A stretch of DNA of 64,000 nt from Mycoplasma elephantis ATCC 51980 (GCF_000687815.1 NZ_JHXU01000003.1:1-64000), one strand, 5' to 3'. Counted from the stretch's first letter, positions 1 to 10,591 are shown. The notes: generated by a model not told the origin, from the letters alone. Numbers and translations are program-made.

Positions 1-2039
1 AAACTTGAATCATTAACTTTTGTTTTTAAATCACTTAAATAGTTTAAATAATTTGTTTTTGAAGCACTTGTATATTTATCGTAATTTTCGTTTTCTTCAG
101 ATTTAATTTTTTCTAGAAGTAAATGTTTAAATGTTGTAGCTTTTGCTAATTCGTCTTGAATTTCTTTTTTCTTAGTTTGAAGATCGCTATTGTTTACATC
201 TGCGGGTACATTATATTCATTTAAATATTTTGTAAGTTTTTCTTTTTCACTAGCGGGAAGTGATTTATTATTTTCTACAGATTTTTTAGAATCTTCAATA
301 AATTTCTTTAATTCGTTAACTTTATTTTCTTCAAGTAACTTTTTCTTTTCATCTATTTCTTTTAGCTTTTGATTATATGTTGTTTCATTGTTTGCAAAAT
401 TAGGATCGTTAACTTCTTTTTCTAAATCTTTTAAATAATTAATAAAATTATTTTTTGATACACTTGTATATTTACTATAATCTAGAGCCTTTTCAGACGA
501 AATTCTTGATATTAATTTATCTTTAATATTAAATTGTTTTATGTAATTATCTAATTGAATAATTTTTTTATTATAATCATCTCTCGTTATATCCTTCGAT
601 ACATCTTGTTTTTCTAAATAATCTATAATAATTGTCTTATCACTTGTTAAATAATTATCAGATACATTTACTTTATCTTTTAATTCATTTATTTTATTTT
701 TTAAGACATCATTGTTTTTGATAAATACTGTCTTTTTCAATGTGTTAATAGAATCAATTTTATCTTTTAATTGCAACGAAGTAATACCATCACCTAATTT
801 ATTTTCGTCTTTTAATTTATTTAATAAATTTTTTAATTCATCAGATTGTGGTTGATATAAATCTCAATTAGTTGTATCATATTTATTAATTTCTCTACTT
901 AAAGCATCTCTATTAGAAACTAAACTGTCAAAAATTCTTTTATTTATTTCTTCAATTTCTTTATCATAATCTGCTTTTGTTATTTCTATTCTAAAAAAGG
1001 TTTTTAACTTATTTTTATATTCTTCTATTATTTGCTTAATTATTGTCTTTGATTTATCATATGAATTTTTTGTATAATAATCCTTATTTTCATCTAATGA
1101 CTTTTCTAATTTGTCAATTTCGTTTAAAATATCATGTTCAACCGTGCTTGAATATGATGTTATTTCATTTATAGCAACTTGTTTGCCAGCATATTTTTTA
1201 AAAAGCTTTTCTAATTGACTTTTATATCTAACATCATATGTCTCTGTTGTACCACCTGTATTTAACCGATATATATAACCAGTTTTAGCTCCGTTGCTAA
1301 ATGTATTCGTTAAACATACATATTCTGACCCATTTCATTTTCAGGCACTTTTATATCATAAATCTTGCAATTGGTCTGAAAAAGGTAATGCAGATTTTTT
1401 ACCTCCAAAAAAATTTATTTCAACAAAAGTTATTTTGTCATCAACTTTCTTACTAATGTCTGCAACATTTAAAAATCAATAACCAGAATTAGGATCTTTA
1501 TAAAAATCACTTCTAGTATAATTTATTTTATGAATTAATTTACTTGGCTCTGATGCAGATGTATATGGACTATAAAAAGCAATACCTATTCTATCACATA
1601 GATACTTTTCTTCTTTACCGAAATTAATTCTAAACATTTTTAAAAACTTAGATTTTTCTATCTGAAATTGAAAATAATGTTCTTTATCTTGCGCGTCTTC
1701 TCATGTTCCATTATTTTCGAATCCAAAATATGTTGAAATTCATGAAGTTTTATCATCGTTATCAAATACATTACCTGGTGTTATTATGTTGTTATCCAAA
1801 TAATTAGGAAGTTCTATACTCTTCAAAGGACCTGTAATGACTGGAGCAACTGTATCACTTGGCATACCTTTAGTATTATTTATGTTTTTATACTTAGAAA
1901 AAATATCCTTTGCACCATCTGTTTGGTTTTCATATTTAATGTCTTTAGTTGCATTAGGAATTCTACTTATTTCTGCGCTTATTAAAATAGCGGGTGATAA
2001 TGCAAGAGCACTTAAATAAATTAATTTTTTAATTTTCAT
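1..2039 (-). CDS. Secreted surface protein with sugar-binding-like domain and FIVAR repeats (3' end outside window)
   Basis: Start ATG at 2039 follows a strong GGAGGAAA ribosome binding site. About 679 residues are visible and the frame is open to the window edge with TGA as Trp. Residues 1-22 form a signal peptide without lipobox Cys (ends LISA), so the protein is probably secreted or anchored elsewhere. Residues ~60-230 resemble a discoidin/F5-8 type C fold (VFDNDDKTSW), an inference from pattern only. From ~residue 280 to the edge the protein is highly charged and helical, with at least two related units containing DYSKYTSVSK and NYDKYTSASK, each followed by NYLxDLxxxVND. This is typical of FIVAR three-helix modules, which occur in mycoplasma glycosidases and adhesins. 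No catalytic domain is visible; one may lie beyond the edge. The 5' untranslated region carries a TA tract that could tune expression. Confidence 0.75.
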
Positions 2040-2059
2040 AATGTTTCCTCCACAAAAAT

Positions 2060-2076
2060 TATATATATATATATAT
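2060..2076. repeat. (TA)8 dinucleotide tract in the leader of the surface protein gene
   Basis: Alternating T and A over 17 bases, flanked by an A/T homopolymer, 21-37 bases upstream of the start codon of the secreted surface protein and directly before its ribosome binding site. Simple repeats in this position drive phase variation of some mycoplasma surface genes. Whether this one varies in length cannot be seen from one sequence. Confidence 0.8.
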
Positions 2077-2393
2077 TTTTTTGCAAATTAAAATTTTGTA
2101 ATACCTATTAAAATTTAATGAACAATAACCACTTTATTTTTCATGATTCAAAATTGTTTTTATTTCATAAATAATGTTATAACATAAAAATTACCTTTAT
2201 CTTTACTAAATAAATTAAATTAAAAATTTTCAATTTTGTTAAAGAATCAATATTTAACAATTATAAAAGTTGGATTATAACATATGCAAAATCAGAAATC
2301 ATGTAAAAAATTATTTGTTTAATATCTTGCTAAAGTAAGTGTTGGTTATTTTAAAATAATTAGCATTTAATCTAGCAATTAAGTTGAAAATAA

Positions 2394-2425
2394 AAAATAC
2401 TGTTTTTTTGAATAACAATATTTTT
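2394..2425 (-). terminator. Putative terminator of the restriction-modification locus
   Basis: An 11-bp stem with one G-U pair (AAAATATTGTT / AACAGTATTTT), loop ATTCAAAA, followed by T-rich sequence on the minus strand. It begins at the stop codon of the specificity gene. The stretch 2077-2393 shows no other gene. Confidence 0.55.
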
Positions 2426-3551
2426 ATTTTTTTTCTAAAACTTCCTTTGTTTTTTCAATTTTTTTATCCGCAAACAAAACTACTTCTTTAATAACAAGTT
2501 TTTTTATAGCTGATATTAAAGTTTCCATATAGGTAAAATCTATTTCACCATTTTTGGTTATGGGGAGTTGGGTTATATCGTTTTTTAAGTTTTCTCTTCG
2601 CGGATACCCGCTATATCCACCATATCCCAAATTATTGATTAACGAACCTATAAATAATTTTTGGTTTAAGTTCCAATGTGGCATACACATAATTAAAATA
2701 TTATTTGCTAAAAGAAATTGCCCTTTATGATAAGTTACTGTTCCACTATATTTGCCTCTTGTTGATATTGTTAAGCTATCTTGAAAAACTTCTCTCTCGT
2801 CTGGAATATCAGTTGTATAATATTTTATACCATTATTTACTGTTTTGCCACTTATTACTGGTAAAGAATTTTTTAAGTATTTATTAAATCGATTTATCCA
2901 TTGTTTATTTTGACCATATACCCATTTATCAACATCAAACAAATCCCCAATTCTAAAATCTTGTCATTTTAAACTTTCAAAATTTTTAATTGCTTTTTCT
3001 TCTTCACTAGTTAATTTATAATCATTTAAACCAGTAACCTTTAGATAGGCCTCAAGCTCGGCAAAACGCTGAGCCTCAAGCTCGGCAACAAAGCTTTCCA
3101 TAAATTCAAAATCGATTTTTCCGTCTTTAGTTATGGGGAGTTGGATATATTCTTTTTTTACCTTATTCCAACCAGATTTATTTCCTCAATTATATTTTGT
3201 ATATATTTTATTTAAAGACGCAACAATAAAGTGATTTATTTTCTTAATATTTATGTTGTCATCTATAAATCTAAATGCGTAACTATCTTGCAAAACTGTA
3301 AAATCATGAGGCTGATAGAATGCTTTTCCAAAGCCATTAGCTGTTGCTGAAAATACATTTTTTAAAATGGTGGCATTTGTTCTTTTTATATATCTCCCTA
3401 TTTGATTATTTGACAAAACAGCTGTTGTTGAAGGTAAATCACCACTTTCATTATTTATAACTTTGTTGGTTTTAATTTTTTCAAACAAATTCCTAATCTT
3501 AAACTCGCCCCACTGAACATTATTTAGCTTTTGTTCCAGTGGGGTATCTAT
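2424..3551 (-). CDS. DNA specificity (S-like) subunit or domain of BcgI-like/type IIG restriction-modification system
   Basis: About 375 codons encode two target-recognition domains. Each opens with a similar motif (VQWGEFKIRNLF near the start, LKWQDFRIGDLF about 200 residues later) and closes with QLPITKDGKIDF / QLPITKNGEIDF. This is the repeated half layout of HsdS/BcgIB proteins, which recognise a bipartite DNA site. The centre carries two AELEA helical repeats. No ATG, GTG or TTG start with a ribosome binding site lies before the first recognition domain. The frame is entered exactly where a -1 slip on seven A's at the end of the methylase would put the ribosome, so it is probably expressed as a C-terminal extension of the methylase. 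A less likely start is TTG at 3488, which would remove part of the first domain. Base composition is less AT-rich than neighbouring genes, hinting at transfer. Confidence 0.75.
3049..3086 (-). repeat. 24-bp spaced repeat coding AELEA helices between the two recognition domains
   Basis: The 14-mer GCCTCAAGCTCGGC (plus strand) occurs at 3049-3062 and 3073-3086, a 24-base period, coding AELEAQRF-AELEAYLK. It sits in the central spacer of the specificity subunit, like the TAEL-type repeats of HsdS, whose copy number sets the spacing of the recognised half-sites. Confidence 0.75.
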
Positions 3552-3557
3552 TTTTTT
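3508..3557 (-). promoter_or_regulatory. Candidate -1 ribosomal frameshift signal: A7 slippery site, 6-nt spacer, stem-loop
   Basis: On the minus strand the methylase ends ACA AAA AAA TAG. The heptamer A AAA AAA (3557-3551) is in the classical X XXY YYZ phase. Six bases later a perfect 8-bp stem starts, CCCCACTG (3544-3537) pairing with CAGTGGGG (3515-3508) across a 21-nt loop, extendable by G-U and A-U pairs. A -1 slip reads ATA GAT ACC and enters the specificity frame. This GC-rich stem is striking in such AT-rich DNA. Alternatives are length variation of the A7 tract (8 A's would fuse the frames) or transcriptional slippage. Confidence 0.55.
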
Positions 3558-5634
3558 GTAGATTCATCCTCGCTTTCATTTTTTATTAGATTTGAAACTT
3601 CCCATGCTAAATAATCAGCTACCGTTTTTTTAAAATCTGCTAAATCTGGTCTCGTGTCAATTGACAGCATTTGATTCCAATCTGCCCCATTTTCTGGATC
3701 AATATGTCCCTCATAATATTCTTTTTCTGTAAAAATATTAAGCTTGTCTTTGCCAAACTTCACAAGATTAACAACTTCTTCATATCTGCCTAATGCATTA
3801 TCTGTATCTTTTAAATTTATGTTTGGTTTCTTTGCTTTTTTCCTATCTCTTCTAGTATAACCATCATTAGAAAACTCAATAAATTTTACTACATCATCTT
3901 TTTCATGGGCTTCTCCTACCCTAAAGACATAAATATAGGTCTGTACATTCGATTTGCCAATAAATAAATCTCCCGGCATTTTTATACTTGCTAAAAGTTT
4001 TGAATGTTTTAAAATTTTTTTGTTATATGGAATAGCTTGGCCACTTCCAGTACTATTTTGAATAATAACAGCCCCATATCCCTTATCCATCATCGATAAT
4101 GCTTTTTCTACGAAAATCATCCCATTCCCAGCTTGCGAATATGGAGGATTTAATACAAAAGCAGTAGCGGGAAATTTATCTTCCGTTCTACCAAAGCCAT
4201 ATTTACCGTCAAAGTCTAAAAGGGAATCAGCGTTTATAATATTAGAAGATCCATCCCCCATTAAAATCATATTTAAGACGGCTAACATATAGATATTTGA
4301 TAGCACCTCAATACCGAGTAACTGCTCAGATTTAATATGTGCTTCTTTTCTTAAATACTCATCGGGAGACTTTATCTTTTCCTTTGCATCTTTTAGCATC
4401 TCATTCATAGCAGCGACAAGAAGACCTGCGGAACCTGTTGCGAAGTCCCAAACATAAGAATTCATATTAACTCTTGTTAGTTTTACAAGAAGTTTTGCCA
4501 CATAAGAAGGAGTTAAGATTACATCATTTAACTTATCTTGAGTAAAGCCAAGCCATGAATACATTTCATTAAATAATTTGCCTGTAAAGTCAGTTGTGAG
4601 TCCTATTTTATAATAAATGCCAAGATCATCAACAATCTTTGTAAAAACCCTTTTTAATTGACTTTCTCCATCGACTGGTTTATTTATATTTTCAGCAGTT
4701 AAAGTGTTTTGGAGGGTTCTAACAATTAAATCTCTTTTGCTATCAGGTAGATTTTTCTCATTTAAAAAGGCTCTTATCTTTCTTAGAACAATATCACCGT
4801 CAGTGTTGCCTTCTTCAATACTGGATTTTAAATCATCTTTCCTAAGGGGGGCGACCTTGTCGGCAACCCCTAGCGTTGCGATAATTGTAGCGGCAACAAG
4901 GTAAACTCTATCATTTTCAGACAAACCCTTTTCTTCCTTGTAAATATCGTTATTTAACTTATTAAGGCTTGCTTGAATCTCTTTTTCTTTTTGTTCCCTT
5001 AACCTTTCGATTTCTTCTTCACTTAATGATAGTTCTTTAACCTTGGCGATAAAATCATCAAAGTTTGATTTTTTAAGAAAAGAAAAATCAGAAAATTCTC
5101 CAACTTTTTGACCAATTCCAAAATTTGATTTAGAAACAAAATAAACACCTATTTCATGTTGAAGTTTTCCCAAATCATCTTTATAGCCAGTCATACCTAT
5201 AGCAATAACATCAGTATAACTGGTATAATGCAAAATAGCATTAGCATAATGAACGGCACCATTCACTGCATATTCTTTAATGATATTATTATTAGGTTGT
5301 TTCTTTTTAACATCATTCTTTACCACTTGCTTTGCCACTTGCTTTGCCACTTGTCCATTTGGATCTAATTTGACAAGTTTATCTTTATACCCTTTATATT
5401 CAATTAAAATTGGATAATAATCGGTATTTTTATCTTTTAATAAAAGTTTACAATCTGGTCTATTTCCACCAGTGCCCCCCCCTTAGAAACATAGTTTTCT
5501 AGAGCTTTATCAATTTCTGTATTTAAGTTTTCTTGCTCTAATTTGTATTCTAGATTATAACTTTTTAGCCAACCATTACCAAGTTCAGCAATATTAGGTT
5601 CTACTGATTGATTTTTTTTCATAATTTTATTCAT
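3548..5634 (-). CDS. Phase-variable nuclease-methyltransferase of BcgI-like/type IIG restriction-modification system (frameshifted, OFF here)
   Basis: Start ATG 5634, or ATG 5622 with better spacing from GAAGGG. The first frame gives 65 residues (IAELGNGWLKSY...) and stops just after a G8 tract. The next frame continues without any start: RPDCKLLL...ILIEYKGYKD (a PD-(D/E)xK nuclease signature), then ~600 residues of an N6-adenine methyltransferase with the SAM motif DFATGSAG and catalytic NPPY (VLNPPYSQ). With 9 or 6 G's both parts fuse to ~695 residues, the family layout of nuclease plus methylase. With 8 G's a TAA lies directly before the tract in the methylase frame, so the full enzyme cannot be made by normal translation. 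The methylase part might be weakly made from an internal GTG at 5350. The protein would restrict and methylate DNA together with the specificity domain downstream. Base composition suggests acquisition by transfer. Confidence 0.85.
5323..5353 (-). repeat. 12-bp tandem repeat coding QVAK units
   Basis: CCACTTGCTTTG (plus strand) is present twice in full and once in part, coding repeated QVAK between the nuclease and methylase parts. Copy changes would stay in frame and alter only the linker. Confidence 0.75.
5475..5482 (-). repeat. Poly-G (G8) contingency tract in the nuclease-methylase gene
   Basis: Eight consecutive C's on the plus strand (G8 on the coding strand) in a genome where such runs are rare. 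The codons before it (VSK) and after it (GTGGNRPD) are in different frames. Nine or six G's would restore the reading frame, so this tract acts as an ON/OFF switch by slipped-strand mispairing. Confidence 0.85.
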
Positions 5635-6266
5635 CCCTTCACTATTTTAATTTTATTGTTAAAAGTGTATTTTTAAAAATTATAAAAGATTTTTCATTTA
5701 ATAAAAAAAATATAAATTTATAAAGTAAAACGACTTCATTTAATAAAAATAAATATTGTTTTTTAATCTAAATTGATTTCTTAATTTTGGTTAATTTCAA
5801 TTTATTTTAATATTAATTTAAAAAATAAAATTGTTTTTTTAAAATCAATTAATGTTAACACAAATCCCACATCACTTGAGCATCTTTTGTTTTCAAAACA
5901 AGCGATGCGATAAAGTGCCATGGCATTTTTTGCTTCCTTAATTGTTCATTAACCATTAAGGTGTTTATTTATTTTTAATTTAAATAATCTTTTGATACCA
6001 TTATTTTTGAAACATATATTTTACTTAGGATCTTTTTTCTTTTTAAAGGGTAAAACTAATTGAACTTCATTTAATTATTCTTTTGTGTATTGGGTTCACA
6101 AATTTTACTACATGAAAAAGCACTAAATGTAAATTTAACTTTAATGTTGGTAAAACTAATAATAAGTTCTTAGTTTTTTTATTTTTATCCTTTACATTCT
6201 TTACATTTTTTAATATTATTTATAGTTTTTTTATTTTGAGCAATATATATCAAATATCAAAATATT
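5635..6266. other. Intergenic region, no gene seen; two palindromes at 5880-5926
   Basis: No credible reading frame or known RNA was recognised. The notable part is a less AT-rich patch with a hairpin at 5880-5908 (GCATC / GATGC outer arms, TTGTTTT / AAAACAA inner arms) and the 10-bp palindrome TGCCATGGCA at 5917-5926 followed by T's. It lies upstream of the restriction-modification genes and downstream of the CvpA-like gene. It could hold a terminator, an operator, or the scar of an insertion. Confidence 0.4.
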
Positions 6267-7961
6267 TTAAAAAATAAATAATCTATATAAATTTAGAATA
6301 AAATAATTTAATTTATCTTCATCATTAAATTTACTTAAATTTGACAAATATTGTTTATTTCTACCATCTTTAATCGATAAATAATTAAATGTGATCTTTC
6401 TTTCTTCATCAAAATTAATGATGTCTTTTCTTGAAATATATGTTTTTACTAAATTGTTAATCTTGTTATCAAATCCTTCATCTAATTTAATATTAAATTC
6501 TTTTAAGTTGTTATTCATTTCATTATTGACTCTTAGATATAAATTAGATATATTGATATCTGTAACTCCATTCCCTATAAATTTATTATTTGTTTCATTT
6601 TTTTTATTTAAAAATGAAACATAATTTTTAGCTATATTAAAATAATCACTATCCTTAATTCCAGCTTGTTTTTTATCCATAAAATTTAATATACACTCTA
6701 AAAATAAAATTGTTTCTTCATTATAAAAATAATTATTGATTATTTTTTCTGCTTTTATTAATCCTAAGGAAATTTCATTATTTTCAGATATTAATTTGTT
6801 TTTTTCTTCAAAGTTTAAATTATCAGGTATATTTCAAGGACTAAATTCTAATAATGCTTTAATATCTAAATCAAAATTATCTATTTTACTTAAATTTTTA
6901 ATAAACTCTTTGTTTATATTTAATTTATCCTCACTTTCGGTTGGTATTCATTTTTTATCAATAAATCCATCATTATCCTCATCTCACATTGAATCAATGC
7001 CCCCAGTATTTTTAGGGTCTCAAATTTTATTAAATTTATTATTTTTATTTTTAAAAAAATCATCAATTTTCTTTGAAATCTCTCTTTTTTGTTGTTTAAC
7101 TTCTTCGGAATCATCAGGGTTTATTTTATTTCCTATTTCATCTCAAATTAATAGAAATATATCATTTTCGGGATTTCATTTACCTTCAATAAAATCCACA
7201 TCAGGTATTCAAAATATATCATTTTTACCATTGTCATCCAAATCACACATTACTTTAAACATATAATTATCTTCTGTTATTAATTTTTTAAATGATCCTT
7301 TTAATGCCGCAACAATTTCATTATCAGTAATTAATTTTAATAGCCCCATAACTGGCCTAGTGTATTTGCTTGAAGCTTTTGCTTTTTTAAATGTTAATGT
7401 TTCAAAAATATTATTATTTATTTTTAAAATCTCATTATCATGTGTAAGAGCTAGGCCGCAAACATTAATCGTTGAAACAACAAGAGGCATCGATGATATC
7501 ATGGATAAACCTGCTCCTCCAAGTCTATGAAATAATATTGTTTTATTTTTACTCTTCCTTTTCTTTAATGGTTTTTTTAATATTTTTTTTAAAAATATAC
7601 CGTATATAATTTCAAATATTATTGTAAAAAATACAAAAATTATAAATAAATAAATTCCGTTTATTAACGGTAAAAAGAACTGTATGAATGACTCATATTC
7701 TGTTGCATTAACAAATTTATTTGCTATTTTTGTAGCAATATTTTCCAAAATTGGAAAAGATAAAATAGATAAAATAATAATTAGAGATTGATATAGAAAA
7801 AAATATATCGAATAAAAAATACCTCTTATGAAACCAAATAAAAACGCTAACCCTAAGACTAAAATGCAAATACTTATTAAAAATAAATAAGAAAAATTTT
7901 CAGGGATAATTTTTCTTCAATAATAAGAAATATCATTACATAAATTTTGAATATTATCCAT
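6267..7961 (-). CDS. CvpA-like membrane protein with calcium-loop-like motifs, function unknown
   Basis: Start ATG 7961; 564 residues with several TGA Trp codons. Residues ~20-120 contain about three hydrophobic segments, the first with the glycine-rich FLFGFIRGIFYSIYF pattern of the CvpA (colicin V production) family, a resemblance judged by eye. The remaining ~440 residues are hydrophilic, acidic and Trp-rich. They include DLDDNGKND (~239-247) and DEDNDGFID (~327-335), which match the DxDx(D/N)G core of EF-hand or dockerin/TSP3 calcium loops. A TATAAT box ends only 6 bases before the ATG and no ribosome binding site is seen, so the message is probably leaderless. The gene diverges from the ABC-lipoprotein operon. 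Function is not known. Confidence 0.65.
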
Positions 7962-7967
7962 TTTATT

Positions 7968-7973
7968 ATTATA
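7968..7973 (-). promoter_or_regulatory. -10 box of the CvpA-like gene (leaderless start)
   Basis: TATAAT on the minus strand ends 6 bases upstream of ATG 7961, which leaves no room for a ribosome binding site. Confidence 0.5.
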
Positions 7974-8016
7974 ATTTAAATGATTTTTTATGTTTTAAAG
8001 ATAATTTTTTATATGA

Positions 8017-8022
8017 TATAAT
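8017..8022 (+). promoter_or_regulatory. Extended -10 box of the ABC-lipoprotein operon
   Basis: TGATATAAT, an extended -10 (TGn-TATAAT), 35 bases before the start of the permease gene. AGAAAG near the ATG is the likely ribosome binding site. Confidence 0.6.
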
Positions 8023-8057
8023 AACTTTGATTTACTTTTAAAAGTGTAGAAAGAAAT

Positions 8058-9884
8058 ATGAAAAACAAAAATATAAATTTGATTTCATTCTTTTATAAGT
8101 TCTTATTCTTAAAGAAAAACACAATTATAATTCCTCTTTCAATAATTATTTTGAACTTATCTCTATTATCCATATTTTATTTCATTAAAATCGAAGGTAG
8201 ATTTTTACCAGTAATAACTTATTCATTAATATTTTTAGAATTAATAATTACTATAGTTTATTCCGGTATTAAAAATTTAAACCTATATAACGATTTAGAA
8301 AATGAAGGATTAGAAATCATTATTTTTTCAAAACCAATAAAAAGAAACAACATTATACTAGCTAAAATATTAACCTTATCAACTTTAGGGCTTATTTATT
8401 CTTTTATTATTTCATTATCAAACTTACTCATTTTAATTAAATTAAACATTATGCCATGGTACTCTTTTTTCGCATATAGCTTTGTAAGTATTTATTTTAG
8501 CTTTTTGATTTTCGGAATAATTGTATCACTTTTATCCTTGAAAACCAACAAAGAAATATCACTATCATTACCATTACTTAGTTTTATATCTTTAACATTA
8601 ACTGGTTCTTTTATTCAATCAAACTCTGTTTCAACAGTAGAAAATATGGCATATTATTTAAATAAAGAATATAAATATACTCATGCTGGAAATATAGCTG
8701 ATATTGAATCATTTTATTTAAACAATCAAAAGGATAAATTGTATTTAATACCAAACGGATATGATGAGAAATATTTTACAAAAGAACAAAATAAATATTT
8801 AAAAGAGTTAAGTCAGGTTACAAAAAACTCGGGAAGAGAATGGCAAATTTTTTCATGATTTAGTATTCCTTACCAATTTGTAGATATATTAAATATAAAT
8901 AGTGAAAATATTTTTAATTTATTAAGTGGTGAAAAGAGATCAAACCTTGCAAATACTTTTTATTATCCAAATCAAGAAAACATTGCATATTCATATAAAA
9001 TTTCTAAAGAAAACGATTTGTTTAAACTTAGTGACAAAACAACAACAACCATTATTCCAAACCTTCTTAAAATGAATTCTGTCATAGATAACCAAAAAAA
9101 TACAGAAATTAATTATGCAAGAGTTGGTTTTAATAATGAAAATGCAATTTTTCCAGAAGATGATGAAAATATGATGTTAAGCCCAGATAACATAATTGGT
9201 TCTGTTAAATGAAAATATGTATTTGAACTACTCAATTCAAGTTATTTTAATAAAGAGGCAAATATATTTTTTACTAATTTATTGGAAAAATTAAGCGATT
9301 CAAAAGATAATATAAAAACATCGATAAATAATAAAAAAGAAATTTTAAATGCTATTTCGGAATATATAAATAACGAACAAAATAATTTAATGAAAATACA
9401 AGATAAAAATGTAACAGTTTTTGATCAAGCCGCAATTTTTGATACTAAATTAATTAAAAACCTAACAGAAAAAAAAGTCTATATTGCAATTGGTCTTATT
9501 TATTATGCGTATTTTAATTATCATGATTCTTTTATTCTTAAGGATTTACTAATAAATGAAAAAGAAAGCAAATTAACTCCAAGTTATCAAGTTACCCCAT
9601 TTATAATAAAAATTAATAATATTAATTATTATTTAGGTGGATTTGATAATTTTCAAGAAAAAAATGTTTATAAAAAAATAAATGATAAAGACAAAATAGT
9701 TGTTAGATATGAGGCGGAAGAAAACCCTAATAAAAATTTATTTTGTTTAACTAGAGATGTTTATGTAGTTGAACGAGATAAACATGTTAATGACAAACCA
9801 AAATATATTCTTATTTGATTCGTCTTAGGATTAACTTTGATGCTTTTAAGTTATTATGTGTTTAGTAAAAAGGACTATAAATAA
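8058..9884 (+). CDS. ABC transporter permease (ABC-2-like) with large central domain
   Basis: 608 residues from ATG 8058, with TGA Trp codons at 8856, 9210 and 9816. About six hydrophobic segments fill residues 20-200, separated by short loops including SKPIKRNNIILAK, typical of ABC-2-type permeases. A ~370-residue hydrophilic, probably extracellular stretch follows, and one last membrane segment (FVLGLTLMLLSYYVF) precedes the end. The stop codon overlaps the start of the ATPase gene (TAATG), so the two are translationally coupled and form one transporter. The substrate is unknown. The three lipoprotein genes that follow suggest a role in export, assembly or extracellular handling of a surface-associated substrate. 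Confidence 0.75.
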
Positions 9885-10591
9885 TGTGTGAAAATATATT
9901 GGAAGTTAAAAATTTAACTAAAATTTATAATAAAAAAACTGGCGTTAAAAACATTTCTTTTTCTGTACCTAAGGGGGATTTTCATTCATTTATAGGAGAA
10001 AATGGAGCTGGTAAAACAACTACAATCAAATCAATTATTGGTTCATACATAAACTTTTCTGGTGATATCTTTATAAATAAAATAAATAATAAAAAAGCAA
10101 ATAGCAAAAATATTATCGGTTATGTTCCAGAGGTAGCCAAATTTCCTAAAGAAATAAAAGTTTATGATTATTTAAAATATTTTGCCTTGTTATCAGACAT
10201 TGATCCACATGAAATTAATAAAAAAATTGATTTTTTATTAGAAAAATTCAAAATATCTGATTTAAAATACAAAAAACCTTACTCTTTTAGCTCAGGGCAA
10301 AAGAAAAAAGTTTTGCTTATTCAAGCATTAATTCATGATCCGTTACTAATAATACTTGACGAACCATCAGCAAATTTGGATCCCATTGCTCGTTTTGAAC
10401 TTTTTGATTTACTGCAAGAAATTAAAAAAAATGGTACTACAATTTTTATTTCATCTCATATATTATCCGAAATAGATAGATACACTGATTCTTTAACATT
10501 AATTCATGAAGGGGAAATAAAATATAGTGGAGTGAAATATGATAACCTTGAAAAAATATTCTATGAAAAAATTATCGAAAATAATAATTAG
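9884..10591 (+). CDS. ABC transporter ATP-binding protein
   Basis: 235 residues. Walker A is GENGAGKTT (~39-47), the signature region is SFSSGQKKKV, and Walker B is LLIILDEPSANLDP, followed by the switch His in SSHILSE. The arrangement is that of the BcrA/NatA/CcmA-type ATPases that pair with ABC-2 permeases. The start overlaps the permease stop by one base, and the end overlaps the first lipoprotein gene by 29 bases. It energises the transporter from the cytoplasmic side. Confidence 0.9.
   Translation: MCENILEVKNLTKIYNKKTGVKNISFSVPKGDFHSFIGENGAGKTTTIKSIIGSYINFSGDIFINKINNKKANSKNIIGYVPEVAKFPKEIKVYDYLKYFALLSDIDPHEINKKIDFLLEKFKISDLKYKKPYSFSSGQKKKVLLIQALIHDPLLIILDEPSANLDPIARFELFDLLQEIKKNGTTIFISSHILSEIDRYTDSLTLIHEGEIKYSGVKYDNLEKIFYEKIIENNN

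Noticed and set aside
3049-3086. Short repeats as a CRISPR array
   Set aside because: Only two in-frame coding copies with an 10-base spacing; they encode a helical linker.
5635-6266. A structural RNA such as RNase P RNA in the gap
   Set aside because: None of the conserved RNase P, tmRNA or SRP elements could be found on either strand.
6736-7266. Plus-strand frame of 176 codons
   Set aside because: It is antisense to the CvpA-like gene and its Ser/Phe/Leu-rich composition is the reverse reading of AT-rich coding DNA.
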